From: RGIG5050 sp045636065
GTDB taxonomy: Bacteria > Verrucomicrobiota > Kiritimatiellia > RFP12 > UBA1067
Length of the DNA: 64,000 nt
Assembly: GCA_045636065.1 (NCBI GenBank)
Contig: JAZTWW010000046.1
Location: forward strand, 25,462-89,461
Reading direction: 5' to 3'
In this document: positions 30,976-39,402 of the stretch, one piece after another
How the letters are laid out: the number at the start of each line of letters is the position of its first letter
Position numbering within the stretch: position 1 is the first letter of the stretch
Notes under the pieces: generated by a model
Database searches by the model: none
Told to the model about the DNA's origin: nothing
Seen by the model: the letters and a program-made list of their open reading frames with translations, nothing else
Made by a program: the position numbers and the translations under genes

Positions 30976-31965
30976 TCATCCCCTGAACCTGTGCGTGGCG
31001 CTTCTTGTGAAACGCTCCATCGCAGCGGCCTCGCGCGCCGTTTCGGCCTTGAGCCTCAGGTACGCGCGCCAGCGCGACTCGTCGAGCGTTCCGTCCTCGA
31101 GGGCCGCCTTTACGGCGCATCCGCCTTCCGTATCGTGGCGGCAGTCGGAAAAGCGGCACTTGCGGAAGAGCGCTTCGATGTCGGGGAACGTCTCGCCGAT
31201 CCCCTCGCCGGCCTCCCACATGCCGATCTCGCGCATTCCAGGGGTGTCGATCACGAGCGCCCCTGAAGGGAGTTTCACGAGTTCGCGCTCGGTAGTCGTG
31301 TGGCGGCCCTTGTCGTCCCACTCGCGGATTTCGAGGGTTGGCATCAGCTCCTCTCCGGCGAGGGCGTTAACGAGCGAGCTTTTGCCTACGCCGGAGCTTC
31401 CAACAAGGGCGATCGTGCGCCTTGGCGCGGCGATCTCGCGGATGGCGTCCATGCCACGGCCGGTCAAGGAGGATATCGCAAGGACGCGCGAGCCCTGCGA
31501 ATGGCGTTCGGCCTCGGCCACGCATTCCGCCCCGAAGTCCTCCGTGAGGTCGCACTTGGTTATTACGGTGACGACTTCGGCGCGGCTTGCCCTGCCGAGG
31601 GCGAGGAAGCGCTCAAGGCGCCTTACGCTGAAGTTCATGTTGGCGCTCATGAGGAAAAGGAGCGTATCGAAGTTCACAGCGACCGTCTGCGCCCGGCGCC
31701 CGGCGGACGAAGGGTCGGCCCTTGTGAATTCGCTCTTTCGCGGAAGTGTTTCCGTTATGCGGCTTTCTCCGTGCGGATTCCAGCGGATCCGAACGAAATC
31801 GCCAGTGGCGGGCCTTTGGGCCCCTTCGCGCCTGAAGTACGCGCCCTTCTTCGTGCGCGCCACCCCCTCGCCCTCGTCGCAGACGATATGGAAGTAGTCG
31901 CCGTAGGCGGCGGTGACGCGCGCTACGCCGGCGGAATCGCCGTCATATCCCCAGTCATACAGCAT
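30976..31965 (-). CDS. rsgA: small ribosomal subunit biogenesis GTPase RsgA
   Basis: A 329-residue circularly permuted GTPase. An OB-fold N-terminus (GVARTKKGAYFRR, ATGDFVRI) precedes the G motifs in permuted order: TKCD (G4), SSLTGRG (G5), GSSGVGKSSLVNAL (G1), the TTTERE switch and DTPGMREIG (G3). A C-terminal zinc-binding segment follows (CRFSDCRHDTEGGCAVK). It acts late in 30S assembly. ATG 31965 overlaps the end of the Minf_1886 gene by 11 nt; a longer frame through that gene is rejected. Confidence 0.93.
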   Translation of the reverse strand: MLYDWGYDGDSAGVARVTAAYGDYFHIVCDEGEGVARTKKGAYFRREGAQRPATGDFVRIRWNPHGESRITETLPRKSEFTRADPSSAGRRAQTVAVNFDTLLFLMSANMNFSVRRLERFLALGRASRAEVVTVITKCDLTEDFGAECVAEAERHSQGSRVLAISSLTGRGMDAIREIAAPRRTIALVGSSGVGKSSLVNALAGEELMPTLEIREWDDKGRHTTTERELVKLPSGALVIDTPGMREIGMWEAGEGIGETFPDIEALFRKCRFSDCRHDTEGGCAVKAALEDGTLDESRWRAYLRLKAETAREAAAMERFTRSATHRFRG

Positions 31966-32326
31966 AAGGCCCGAGAAACTCCTCGGCGAAATCGAAGCCG
32001 CCGATGAAATCGTCGCGCGAGTCGCACTCCGACTTGCCGACCATGCCTGCGTCATGCAGGTTGTAGACGATGTTACCCACGTCCTCGCAGCACTTGATCC
32101 CCCAGTCCTCCATGACGGCGTACGCCATGGGCCCGAATGCGTCGAGCGCAAGGTCGCGGAAGGTGTCGACGAGGACGCTTCCGGGGACGGACTCCCCCTT
32201 CGCCTCCTCGGACGCGCGCTCTAGCACGGCGAGTATGAAGTCGTACGCGTGCGCGTCGTATCTCGAGTCCTTCGCAAGTATGGCCGAATAGTCGGCCGTG
32301 CCGTATGCTATCTGGGGTATCTGCAT
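31955..32326 (-). CDS. Minf_1886 family protein (TIGR04138)
   Basis: A 123-residue protein with AYDFILAVLERA, LVDTFRDLALDAFGPMAYAV, MEDWGIKCCEDVGNIVYNL, and DDFIGGFDFAEEF. This is the conserved pattern of the Verrucomicrobia/Planctomycetes-restricted family TIGR04138, whose function is unknown. The start follows the HIT stop directly (TAG then ATG), and the 3' end overlaps rsgA, so the three genes form one operon. It is the best single taxonomic marker in the window. Confidence 0.85.
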   Translation of the reverse strand: MQIPQIAYGTADYSAILAKDSRYDAHAYDFILAVLERASEEAKGESVPGSVLVDTFRDLALDAFGPMAYAVMEDWGIKCCEDVGNIVYNLHDAGMVGKSECDSRDDFIGGFDFAEEFLGPYAV

Positions 32327-32731
32327 CTACTGCATCCTGATGCGAGCGGCGAGCGCGGCGAGCTCGGCCATGTCGGCCTTGCGGCCCGCAAATTCGAGAG
32401 GGTCGCCGTTTTTGCGCGGGATGATGTGGAAATGTATGTGGGGGACGGTCTGCCCGGCGGCGGCTCCGTTGTTCTGGAGGATGTTGAAGCCGTCGGCGCC
32501 AAGGGCTTCCTTCAGGTGGGCGGCGACCTTCCTTACGCGGGCGATGAGGGATGCGAGCAGCTCGTCGCCGGCATCGAGAAGGCCCGTCCTGTGCTCTTTC
32601 GGTATCACAAGCGTGTGGCCTTCAGCAAAGGGATTGATGTCAAGGTAGGCAAGGGCGACGTCGTCCTCGTATATCTTGAACGAAGGGATTTCCCCTTCCG
32701 CTATCGCGCAGAATATGCAATCGTTTTTCAT
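32327..32731 (-). CDS. HIT family protein (histidine triad nucleotide hydrolase)
   Basis: A 134-residue Hint-type HIT protein: CIFCAIAEGEIPS (zinc or structural cysteines), YLDINPFAEGHTLVIPK, NILQNNGAAAGQTV and the triad PHIHFHIIPR. It hydrolyses nucleoside phosphoramidates or similar adducts. TATAAT lies 6 nt before the ATG, so the mRNA is expected to be leaderless. An upstream extension of the frame lies in uppP and is rejected. Confidence 0.92.
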   Translation of the reverse strand: MKNDCIFCAIAEGEIPSFKIYEDDVALAYLDINPFAEGHTLVIPKEHRTGLLDAGDELLASLIARVRKVAAHLKEALGADGFNILQNNGAAAGQTVPHIHFHIIPRKNGDPLEFAGRKADMAELAALAARIRMQ

Positions 32732-32737
32732 GCGCGT

Positions 32738-32766
32738 ATTATACCAAAACGCCGCATGCGAGGCAA
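32738..32766 (-). promoter_or_regulatory. promoter of the HIT-Minf_1886-rsgA operon (leaderless)
   Basis: TTGCCT (32761-32766), 17-nt spacer ending TTTTGG, TATAAT (32738-32743) on the minus strand. The next six bases run straight into the ATG at 32731. The -35 lies in intergenic DNA just before the uppP stop codon. Confidence 0.75.
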
Positions 32767-32777
32767 GCCTCTCGGCA

Positions 32778-33575
32778 TCAAGACGCGAGGAGGAGGGTGA
32801 GGAGGCCGGCGAAGATGCAGTACGGGCCGAAGAGCCAGAAGCCCCTTCCGCGTATGACCTTGACGAGAAGCGCGAGAGATGCGTAGCCGATGACGGCAGA
32901 GACGGCAACGCCCCAGAAAAGCCAGCCCCATCCAACCTCCACCGCGCCTTCAACCGCGCATGCCTCGGATGAAAAAGCCTCGAAAGCCTGAAGGATCGTC
33001 CCGCCGATGATCAGCGGCGCGCTCATAAGGAAGGAGAACTCCGCAGCCTTCGCGCCGTCCACCCTTGCGCCGCGCGCCGCGGCAAGCGTCATGCCGCTGC
33101 GGCTGACGCCCGGAAGGAGCGCCACGGCCTGCCCTATGCCCATTATGACCGCCCGCCACCAGCCGACGTTCTTGTAGCCGCGCGGCATAAGCCTCGTGCC
33201 AAGAAGAACCGCGCCCGTGAACATGAGAAGCGCGCCGACCATCTGGACGTTCTCCTGGAGAGACTCGATCCCGTCACGGAAGAGGAAATAGACGGGCACC
33301 GCGGGGATGGCCGCAACGATCAGCTTCCCTGAGTATTCGAGCCAGTCGCGCTCGAGCCTGAGGCACCCGGCAAGGATCGCAAGGATCTCACGCCTGTAGT
33401 ACGCGAAGATCGCAATGAGCGTGCCGAAATGGAGCATTACGTTTAGCCTCATCCCGGCATCGTGCATGCCGAGGAAATGCTGCCCTATCACAAGATGGCC
33501 GCTGGACGAGACCGGAAGGAACTCGGCCACGCCCTGAAGAACTGCAAGTGCGGTTACGCTTAGAAATTCACCCAT
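32778..33575 (-). CDS. uppP: undecaprenyl-diphosphatase UppP (BacA)
   Basis: A 265-residue polytopic membrane protein with the two family motifs: LQGVAEFLPVSSSGHLVIG (E-x3-E-like and the SSSGH loop) and LLPGVSRSGMTL. It dephosphorylates undecaprenyl diphosphate for reuse in cell wall synthesis. Its ATG is preceded by GAAGGGG. It starts only about 20 nt after the terminator of tRNA-Asp, and I see no promoter of its own in that gap. Confidence 0.93.
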   Translation of the reverse strand: MGEFLSVTALAVLQGVAEFLPVSSSGHLVIGQHFLGMHDAGMRLNVMLHFGTLIAIFAYYRREILAILAGCLRLERDWLEYSGKLIVAAIPAVPVYFLFRDGIESLQENVQMVGALLMFTGAVLLGTRLMPRGYKNVGWWRAVIMGIGQAVALLPGVSRSGMTLAAARGARVDGAKAAEFSFLMSAPLIIGGTILQAFEAFSSEACAVEGAVEVGWGWLFWGVAVSAVIGYASLALLVKVIRGRGFWLFGPYCIFAGLLTLLLAS

Positions 33576-33592
33576 CGGAAATCCCCTTCAAC

Positions 33593-33620
33593 AAAAAAAG
33601 AATCCTCTTTCCGAGGATTC
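33593..33620 (-). terminator. rho-independent terminator after tRNA-Asp
   Basis: On the minus strand GAATCCTC (33613-33620), a short loop and GAGGATTC (33600-33607) form a hairpin followed by a run of T (33593-33599). It ends the tRNA transcript; read-through would supply uppP. Confidence 0.85.
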
Positions 33621-33640
33621 CTTTTTCCACGCTTCACAAC

Positions 33641-33715
33641 TGGCGGGCTCAAGGGGAATCGAACCCCTCTCTCCGGATCGACAGTCCGGGGTCCTAACCG
33701 ATGAACGATGAGCCC
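33641..33715 (-). tRNA. tRNA-Asp (anticodon GTC)
   Basis: A 75-nt tRNA with the CCA end encoded. The acceptor arms GGGCTCA and TGAGCCC pair perfectly. The anticodon stem is CCGGA/TCCGG with loop CTGTCGA, giving anticodon GTC for aspartate. The T arm is AGGGG TTCGATT CCCCT. G at position 73 fits tRNA-Asp identity. It has its own promoter and terminator. Confidence 0.95.
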
Positions 33716-33738
33716 CTCGTGTCGTGAAGACGGTGTGT

Positions 33739-33767
33739 ATTATACTAAATCCCCGTTTGAAAATCAA
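33739..33767 (-). promoter_or_regulatory. promoter of tRNA-Asp
   Basis: TTGATT (33762-33767), 17-nt spacer, TATAAT (33739-33744) on the minus strand, about 24 nt upstream of the mature tRNA 5' end. Confidence 0.75.
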
Positions 33768-33776
33768 GTGGTATTT

Positions 33777-34775
33777 TCAAAAAATTTTCATCTCCTGGCA
33801 TGCCATCACTGCCGTATAGGCAACCATTATAAGAAGCCACACGAGGCCCTTCCATCGCGTCACGAGACCGTTCTCGCGCACGTTGCGCCAGTTGAGGCCG
33901 AAAAGCGTTATGAGAACGCTCACAAGGACCATCACGGGCATGTCGCGCGTAAGCACGTACGGGGATATCCTCTCGAACGGCTGGATCGTCCCTGCAAGGC
34001 CGACGACCGCAAGGATGTTGAAGAAGTTCGAGCCTATTATGTTCCCGAGAACGAACTCGTGCTCGCCCTTCCTCGCGCTCACGATCGCGCTCGCCAGCTC
34101 GGGGAGGCTCGTTCCGACGGCGACAATCGTAAGGCCGATCATAAGGTCGCTCACACCGGCCGAGCGCGCCGTCTGGACGCAGCCCCATACGAGGATGTGC
34201 GAACTGCCGGCAAGGAGCGCAAGCCCCACGGCGAGCTTGACGGTAGAGCTCCACCCTTCGCCCTTGGCGGGCGGCGCCTCCTCCTTCTTCGGAGCCTTGG
34301 AGGATATGCGCTGGTCGAATATGCAGTAGAGCGGCAGCAGTATGAAGAAGGCCGCAAGCTCGAGGATGCCGTCCGTCCTGCTGAAGCCGTCACCAGCGCC
34401 GACGAGAAGGCAGCTGAAAAGCGATATCGCGACCAAGGCCGGCGCCGCCACGAGGCTTACGCCCGGCTTGACGGGAAGAGGCCTTATGAGCGCCGCGATT
34501 CCAAGTATGAACGCTATATTGAAGATCGCGCTTCCGTAGGCGTTGCCGAGGCTCAGGTCGCTGTGGCCGCCGCTCGCCGAAAGAGCGCTCACGCAAAGCT
34601 CGGGCGCGCTCGTCCCGAAACCGATTATCACCATGCCGACGATAAGCGGCGATATCCCCAGGACGCGCGCAAGGGATGCGGCGCCTGCGACGAACATGTC
34701 CGCGCTCCACGCGAGAACCGCAAGCCCCGCGACTATGAACAAAATGGCGATCCAAAGCTGGATTTCAGGATACAT
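33777..34775 (-). CDS. calcium/sodium antiporter, CaCA family (YrbG-like)
   Basis: A 332-residue membrane protein with two inverted halves, each holding an alpha-repeat: GMVIIGFGTSAPELCVS with GNAYGSAIFNIAFILG in the first half, GLTIVAVGTSLPELASA with GNIIGSNFFNILAVVG in the second. About ten membrane helices are separated by a charged central loop (KAPKKEEAPPAK). It exchanges Na+ for Ca2+ or another cation across the inner membrane. Its ATG is one base from the stop of the upstream gene. Confidence 0.92.
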   Translation of the reverse strand: MYPEIQLWIAILFIVAGLAVLAWSADMFVAGAASLARVLGISPLIVGMVIIGFGTSAPELCVSALSASGGHSDLSLGNAYGSAIFNIAFILGIAALIRPLPVKPGVSLVAAPALVAISLFSCLLVGAGDGFSRTDGILELAAFFILLPLYCIFDQRISSKAPKKEEAPPAKGEGWSSTVKLAVGLALLAGSSHILVWGCVQTARSAGVSDLMIGLTIVAVGTSLPELASAIVSARKGEHEFVLGNIIGSNFFNILAVVGLAGTIQPFERISPYVLTRDMPVMVLVSVLITLFGLNWRNVRENGLVTRWKGLVWLLIMVAYTAVMACQEMKIF

Positions 34776-34776
34776 C

Positions 34777-35787
34777 CTAGAGTCTCCCCGTTTTGCGGAC
34801 CTGATCGAGTGCGGCGTCCACCGCCGGGAGGCCAGAGTGCTGGACCATCCTGAAGGGAAGCTGCATTGAAAGCGGCCTTAGAAAGCGCATCATGCGCCCG
34901 TTTCTCACGCGGATTGTGCCGGGCACCCGCCCTTCGCGCACCATCACCGTAAGAAGCCTCTGCGCAAGGCTCTCCCAGAGCCTCTGAAGCCCCGCGCCAG
35001 GGCCTGAAAGTATCGCATGGGGATCGTTCTCGTCCGCGGGGACGTCTCCAACGCTCATCATGTTCCAGAGGATGCGGCCGCCGCCCTGCGAATCCATCAC
35101 GGCGAAGATGTAGAGGATCCTCGGGCGCTTCTCGTTCGTGCGCCACTCGGGCATGGGAATGAAGTCGGCCTCCCATTCGACATCCTTCTCGACGGGAAGC
35201 TTCTTCGCCTTCGCGAGATCGGCGTTCCTCAAAGCGACGCGCTCGGAACGCGCGAGCCCGGGATCGGGTGGAAGAGTGAACTTCCCGTCGCGCCATGCGC
35301 CGCCGCCGTCCTGCCGCCTTGCGAAAAGCGCCCTTTCGGACGCATGCTTCATGAGAAGTTCGGGATCCTCCTCTATGCGCATCATAAGCCCGTAGCATTC
35401 GTAGAGGACGTGCGCGAGCGTCTGCCTCTCGCGCTCGTCATCGACAAGGTGGGGGATGAAACCCGGCATGTAGGAGAATATCTCGAACCCGCCGTCGGAG
35501 CCTACGAGAAGCGCCGTGTGCATGAAATCGAGCTGGCTACGCCCGACGCCGTACTCGGGGAAACGCTGCGCGATCGCAAAATCGCGGAACGTGTCGAATC
35601 CGCTGAACATGAGCAGCTTCGCCTTTATGTACTTGCCCGAGGAGGCGGGCTTTGCGGCTCTCTCCACGGCGCAGATGAACGGCGCCTCCGCCCCGCGCGG
35701 CACGACGGCCCACTGGTGCTTGACCCTGTCCCAGACGTCAAGGGCGACTATCGCCTTCGCGACCTCGTATGGATTGTCCCTGTCCAA
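34777..35787 (-). CDS. conserved protein of unknown function
   Basis: A 336-residue soluble-looking protein. It opens with NPYEVAKAIVALDVWDRV, continues with a mixed alpha/beta region (LLMFSGFDTFRDFAIAQRFP), and ends with GLQRLWESLAQRLLTVM, RVPGTIRVRNGRMMRFLRP and LPAVDAALDQV. The C-terminal part recalls the DUF6930/DUF7309 type of uncharacterised protein, but I am not certain. No signal peptide, membrane segment or catalytic motif stands out. It lies 25 nt after fkp and 1 nt before the antiporter gene, probably in the fkp operon. Confidence 0.6.
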   Translation of the reverse strand: MDRDNPYEVAKAIVALDVWDRVKHQWAVVPRGAEAPFICAVERAAKPASSGKYIKAKLLMFSGFDTFRDFAIAQRFPEYGVGRSQLDFMHTALLVGSDGGFEIFSYMPGFIPHLVDDERERQTLAHVLYECYGLMMRIEEDPELLMKHASERALFARRQDGGGAWRDGKFTLPPDPGLARSERVALRNADLAKAKKLPVEKDVEWEADFIPMPEWRTNEKRPRILYIFAVMDSQGGGRILWNMMSVGDVPADENDPHAILSGPGAGLQRLWESLAQRLLTVMVREGRVPGTIRVRNGRMMRFLRPLSMQLPFRMVQHSGLPAVDAALDQVRKTGRL

Positions 35788-35812
35788 GATGCGTTTCCCT
35801 TCGCAGAAGATG

Positions 35813-38596
35813 CTAGAGGACCGTCACCTTCATGCCTTCGTCGTCTATCGCGAAATCGAAGAAACGCCCGTCGCCGTTCGGCGGATCGGCTTCGAAGTCC
35901 TCCCTGATGGCGCGTGCGTCCTCAGCGCTCTTTGCGATCATGAAGACGAATCCGCCGCCGCCCGCGCCAGGGAGCATCGCGACAAGGACGCGATCCTTGA
36001 CGCGTTCGAGCATCTCCTCGATCTGCTCCGTCGTGGAGCCGGGATCGATCGACTTCTTGAGCGACCAGTATTCCGCGACACCCTGCGCAAAGGCCTCGAG
36101 GTTCTGCGCGTCAAGGGCGCGGCGCGTCCTCTCGGCGCCTTCCTTGAGGCGGACGACTGTATCCATAAGGCCGCGGTCCCTGTCGAGATAGCGGTTGACG
36201 ACGTTCTTGAGGATGTTCTTCGCAAGCCTCTTGCGGCCCGTGAAATAGAGGAGCGAACGCGCCCTGAAATCGTCGCCGAAGAGCCTCGCGGGAGTCCACC
36301 TGAGGCTCGGGGTCTGGTCGGGGCCGGGCTCGGTCCTGACGAGCTTGACGCCCGGGAGCATGCCGCCGAGCTGGTCCTGCCAGCCGCCGCCGGTACTCAT
36401 CCTCTGCTCGAGGACGCTCGTAAGAAGCGTAAGGCGCTCCGGGTTGAACGGCTCGCCCGAAACCCTGTCGAGGCAGGCGAGAAGCGCGCAGCCGAGGATG
36501 CTCGAAGTGCCCATGCCGCTACCCTTGGGAAGCGCGGAGAATATCGTGATGTCAAGGCCTCCGCCAAACGCCTCAAGCCTCCTGGAGAGGCTCTCGCGCG
36601 GATCGGAGGGGACGATTCCCGTAAGGACTAGCGCGGCCCTTGCAAGCGAATCCCATGCGTGGGGGTCGGGCGGCGCGAGAAGATCGGCCGTCTTCGTGTA
36701 CGTTATGCTCTCGCCAAGGTCTATCGAGCTTACGCGGATCGCGTTCTTGCCGTTTAGCTTGGCCATCACCTGGACGGGGTACTGGCCATTGAGCGTGACG
36801 GCCGCATTGAGGACGCTTCCGCCAAGCTCCGTGGAGATCGGGGGAGTGTCGCTCCAGCCGCCCGCGAAATCGAGCCTCACGGGAGTCGTCACCCACACCA
36901 CCTGGTCGCGGAGGATTGCGGCCTTCCTAGGCGGCATCTCGGGCGCGTTCTTCTGCACCCCGGCCGCAACCGCGTCGAGCGCGCGCTGCTGCCACTCCTG
37001 GGCCTCCTTCGCCCCCGAGATGTGGACCATCAGCCGCGCGGCGCGCGCCTTGAGCGCCAGATCCTGCGTCCTTTCGACATACGCCGAAAGGACCTCCTTG
37101 AGCGAACGGCGCTCAGAGGGCGTTCTCACGTCGGCAAGGATCGAACGTGCCTCAAGCCTGTCGTCTGATTCAAGCCTCGCTATGACCGTCTTCAAATTTA
37201 CCGTGCGGGCGATCTCGCGCCTTACCGCGAGGAGCCTCGCGTGGTTCACCTGCGGCATCAGCTCCTTGAGCGAGCGCTTGCGGCCCCTTGCCGTGCCGGA
37301 GACGACGGCGTTGATCTCCCCGACCGCGAAGAGCGGCGCGTCCCAGAGGGTGCCCTCGCCTGTCATGGGCCTGTTGAGATACGTGCCTCCGCGCTCGAAT
37401 GGCGTCTTGAAGTCGTCCTCGAGGCCGTACCTTACAGCGGCCCAGTCCTTCTCGCCGACAGGTATCGCGACGAGCCCCTCCCCCTGGCCGAGGATCACGT
37501 CAGCCGTACACTCCTTCGGAAGGCCGGTAAGGATGTTGCCGCCTGAAAGTATCGTGCGGCCCTTGACGCGGTGGCAGCCCTCGATGACGGCGCGCCCCCT
37601 GACATCCGGCGGAACGGAGAAGGAACTGTTGAAGATGAACGCGGAGCCCGGCGCGCCAAGGGGCGCAGGATCGTCAGGCGCGCAGCCGGAGCCTGCCGCG
37701 AAGGCGTACTGCGCGGCCGTCTTCGTGGGCTCCGTGAAGCCGGAGAGGAATTCCCTGGAGCTTCCGATGTGGAAGAACTCGCAGAACGGAAGGACGTTCA
37801 CCGTGAAGCCCGTCCCCTTCATGGCGTCCCAAAGTTCGCCAAGCGCGGGGTTCTTCTTGGCGGCGAAGCGTTCGAGGTAGGCGTCTCGGCCGGTGACGAG
37901 AGCAAGGGTGAACTCCTCGTAGATGTCTGTTGCGGGAAGGTCGATCGTCCAGTTCCACGAAACGAGGCTGCGACAGGCGGCCGCATCGAGCGAGAGGATG
38001 CCCGTATCGACGGCGACGCGCGAAAAGACGTCGCAAGCTCCGGCGGTGCGGGCCTCTGCGGGGGACGGCTTCTGCAGGAAGCCCGTCACCTTGACGCCGT
38101 CTGGGGCGACATATACGCCGTGGCGGCTTCCCTGGTCCATCGAGTCCCAGTAGGCTACGCCGGTGACGCCCGGGCGCGAAAAGTCGACGCCGCGGGGATC
38201 GAAGGTTAGAAGGACGTCGCCAGACATGACGAGGAGCTGGCCGCCCTCGGGTGCGGGAAGCTCGGCGGCGTTCCTGACGATCAGGTCGAAGAGCGACGCG
38301 CCGCACGGCATGGGCGTAAAGATCTTTCCTGCGGCGGCATAGGCCGGGAGGCGCTTCGAATCGCCGCCCGAATGGCAAACGAGAATGCGCCTCGAACCGA
38401 TGTCCCCCACGAGCCTCAGGACGTTCACGGTGGCGGCGAGGCTTCCGACGCGCTTCCCGCCCGGATCGCACACGACGCGCACCTCGTCGGCGAACGCCTC
38501 AAGCCCCGAGCCCATGCGCCAGGCCAGTTCGGCCCTGTATCCGGCGGCCTGCGCCTCGTTCGCGGCCGTCACAACGAGCATATCGAATTTTTGCAT
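35813..38596 (-). CDS. fkp: bifunctional L-fucokinase / L-fucose-1-phosphate guanylyltransferase
   Basis: A 927-residue protein with the Fkp layout described in Bacteroides (about 950 residues). The N-terminal half is the GDP-fucose pyrophosphorylase: SGGDSKRLPAYAAAGKIF, QLLVMSGDVLLTFDP, a beta-helix part with hexapeptide-like repeats (about 330-400). The C-terminal half is a GHMP kinase: TPVRLDFAGGWSDTPP, ALPKGSGMGTSSILG, and LPGAGGGGFVFMI. It salvages free L-fucose to GDP-fucose for surface glycans, linking host mucin fucose to glycoconjugates. The promoter at 38603 predicts a leaderless mRNA. Confidence 0.9.
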   Translation of the reverse strand: MQKFDMLVVTAANEAQAAGYRAELAWRMGSGLEAFADEVRVVCDPGGKRVGSLAATVNVLRLVGDIGSRRILVCHSGGDSKRLPAYAAAGKIFTPMPCGASLFDLIVRNAAELPAPEGGQLLVMSGDVLLTFDPRGVDFSRPGVTGVAYWDSMDQGSRHGVYVAPDGVKVTGFLQKPSPAEARTAGACDVFSRVAVDTGILSLDAAACRSLVSWNWTIDLPATDIYEEFTLALVTGRDAYLERFAAKKNPALGELWDAMKGTGFTVNVLPFCEFFHIGSSREFLSGFTEPTKTAAQYAFAAGSGCAPDDPAPLGAPGSAFIFNSSFSVPPDVRGRAVIEGCHRVKGRTILSGGNILTGLPKECTADVILGQGEGLVAIPVGEKDWAAVRYGLEDDFKTPFERGGTYLNRPMTGEGTLWDAPLFAVGEINAVVSGTARGRKRSLKELMPQVNHARLLAVRREIARTVNLKTVIARLESDDRLEARSILADVRTPSERRSLKEVLSAYVERTQDLALKARAARLMVHISGAKEAQEWQQRALDAVAAGVQKNAPEMPPRKAAILRDQVVWVTTPVRLDFAGGWSDTPPISTELGGSVLNAAVTLNGQYPVQVMAKLNGKNAIRVSSIDLGESITYTKTADLLAPPDPHAWDSLARAALVLTGIVPSDPRESLSRRLEAFGGGLDITIFSALPKGSGMGTSSILGCALLACLDRVSGEPFNPERLTLLTSVLEQRMSTGGGWQDQLGGMLPGVKLVRTEPGPDQTPSLRWTPARLFGDDFRARSLLYFTGRKRLAKNILKNVVNRYLDRDRGLMDTVVRLKEGAERTRRALDAQNLEAFAQGVAEYWSLKKSIDPGSTTEQIEEMLERVKDRVLVAMLPGAGGGGFVFMIAKSAEDARAIREDFEADPPNGDGRFFDFAIDDEGMKVTVL

Positions 38597-38602
38597 AGGT
38601 GT

Positions 38603-38631
38603 ATTATACTAAATCCATCCCTTTAGTTCAA
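38603..38631 (-). promoter_or_regulatory. promoter of fkp (leaderless)
   Basis: TTGAAC (38626-38631), 17-nt spacer, TATAAT (38603-38608) on the minus strand. Only six bases (ACACCT) separate the -10 from the ATG at 38596, leaving no room for a ribosome binding site. Confidence 0.8.
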
Positions 38632-38691
38632 GGACAACGCGCGGAGGGGAGAAACGGACGCATTGGAAACGTTTCAGCGATCAGCAGCCGA

Positions 38692-39387
38692 CTATTGCAT
38701 GGCGGCAAGGCGCTCGAGGACGAGATGGGCGAGATTTAGGCCCATGGCGGCCGTGACCTGCATGGCAGAGGCAAGCGTAGTCGAGCCGGCAGGGCGCGAA
38801 ACGCGTTCATCGCTCCAGGCGCACATGAAAGGCCTCTCCGGGATGCCGCCCGTCCGGCGGAACGTGTGGCGCAGGGCCCTTGCAAGCGGATCGCCTTCGA
38901 TGCGGGAGAAGAGATCGGTCCTGACCCTGCGCGGATCGAACCTCAAAGCGGCCCCCATGGCGGAAAAAAGCTCCGTCCCTTCAAGGGAGAGGGCATGGCG
39001 TATGAGATCGGCCTTGTCGGGGACGGAATCTATCGCATCGACGATGGCATGATGGCCTTCAAGATCGAAAGAGGTGGCAGTCTCTTTTGTGTACCGCGAT
39101 GGAAAGACGGCGAGGGATATAGCGGGATTGATCTCCTTTAGCCGCGCTGCAAGAACTTCCACCTTGGGTAGGCCGACAGTCTTCGCTGTCGCCATCACCT
39201 GGCGGTTTACGTTAGTCTCCTCGACCTTGTCGAAATCGACGAGCGTGAGATGGCCTACGCCCGAGCGTGCAAGGCATTCCGCGCACCATCCGCCCACCCC
39301 GCCGACGCCGAACACGGCGACGCGCCCTGAGGATATGCCGCCGAAACGTGGCCCGTAGAGGGCCGCAACCCTGTCGAAAGCGCCCAC
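38692..39387 (-). CDS. tcdA: tRNA threonylcarbamoyladenosine dehydratase (TcdA/CsdL)
   Basis: A 231-residue E1-like enzyme of the ThiF superfamily: VAVFGVGGVGGWCAECLARSG, LVDFDKVEETNVNRQ, and VDAIDSVPDKADLI are typical of TcdA, and the size matches. It closes the t6A side chain to cyclic ct6A at tRNA position 37, using ATP. TsaE, needed to make t6A, is encoded about 6 kb upstream in the same run of co-directional genes. No CsdA/CsdE genes are adjacent. Confidence 0.88.
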   Translation of the reverse strand: MGAFDRVAALYGPRFGGISSGRVAVFGVGGVGGWCAECLARSGVGHLTLVDFDKVEETNVNRQVMATAKTVGLPKVEVLAARLKEINPAISLAVFPSRYTKETATSFDLEGHHAIVDAIDSVPDKADLIRHALSLEGTELFSAMGAALRFDPRRVRTDLFSRIEGDPLARALRHTFRRTGGIPERPFMCAWSDERVSRPAGSTTLASAMQVTAAMGLNLAHLVLERLAAMQ

Positions 39388-39402
39388 GGGAAGACTCCGG
39401 CG

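Noticed and set aside
30964..30986. Terminator at the end of rsgA
   Set aside because: A CAGGGGATG/CATCCCTG inverted repeat overlaps the stop codon, but no T-tract follows, so intrinsic termination is not supported.
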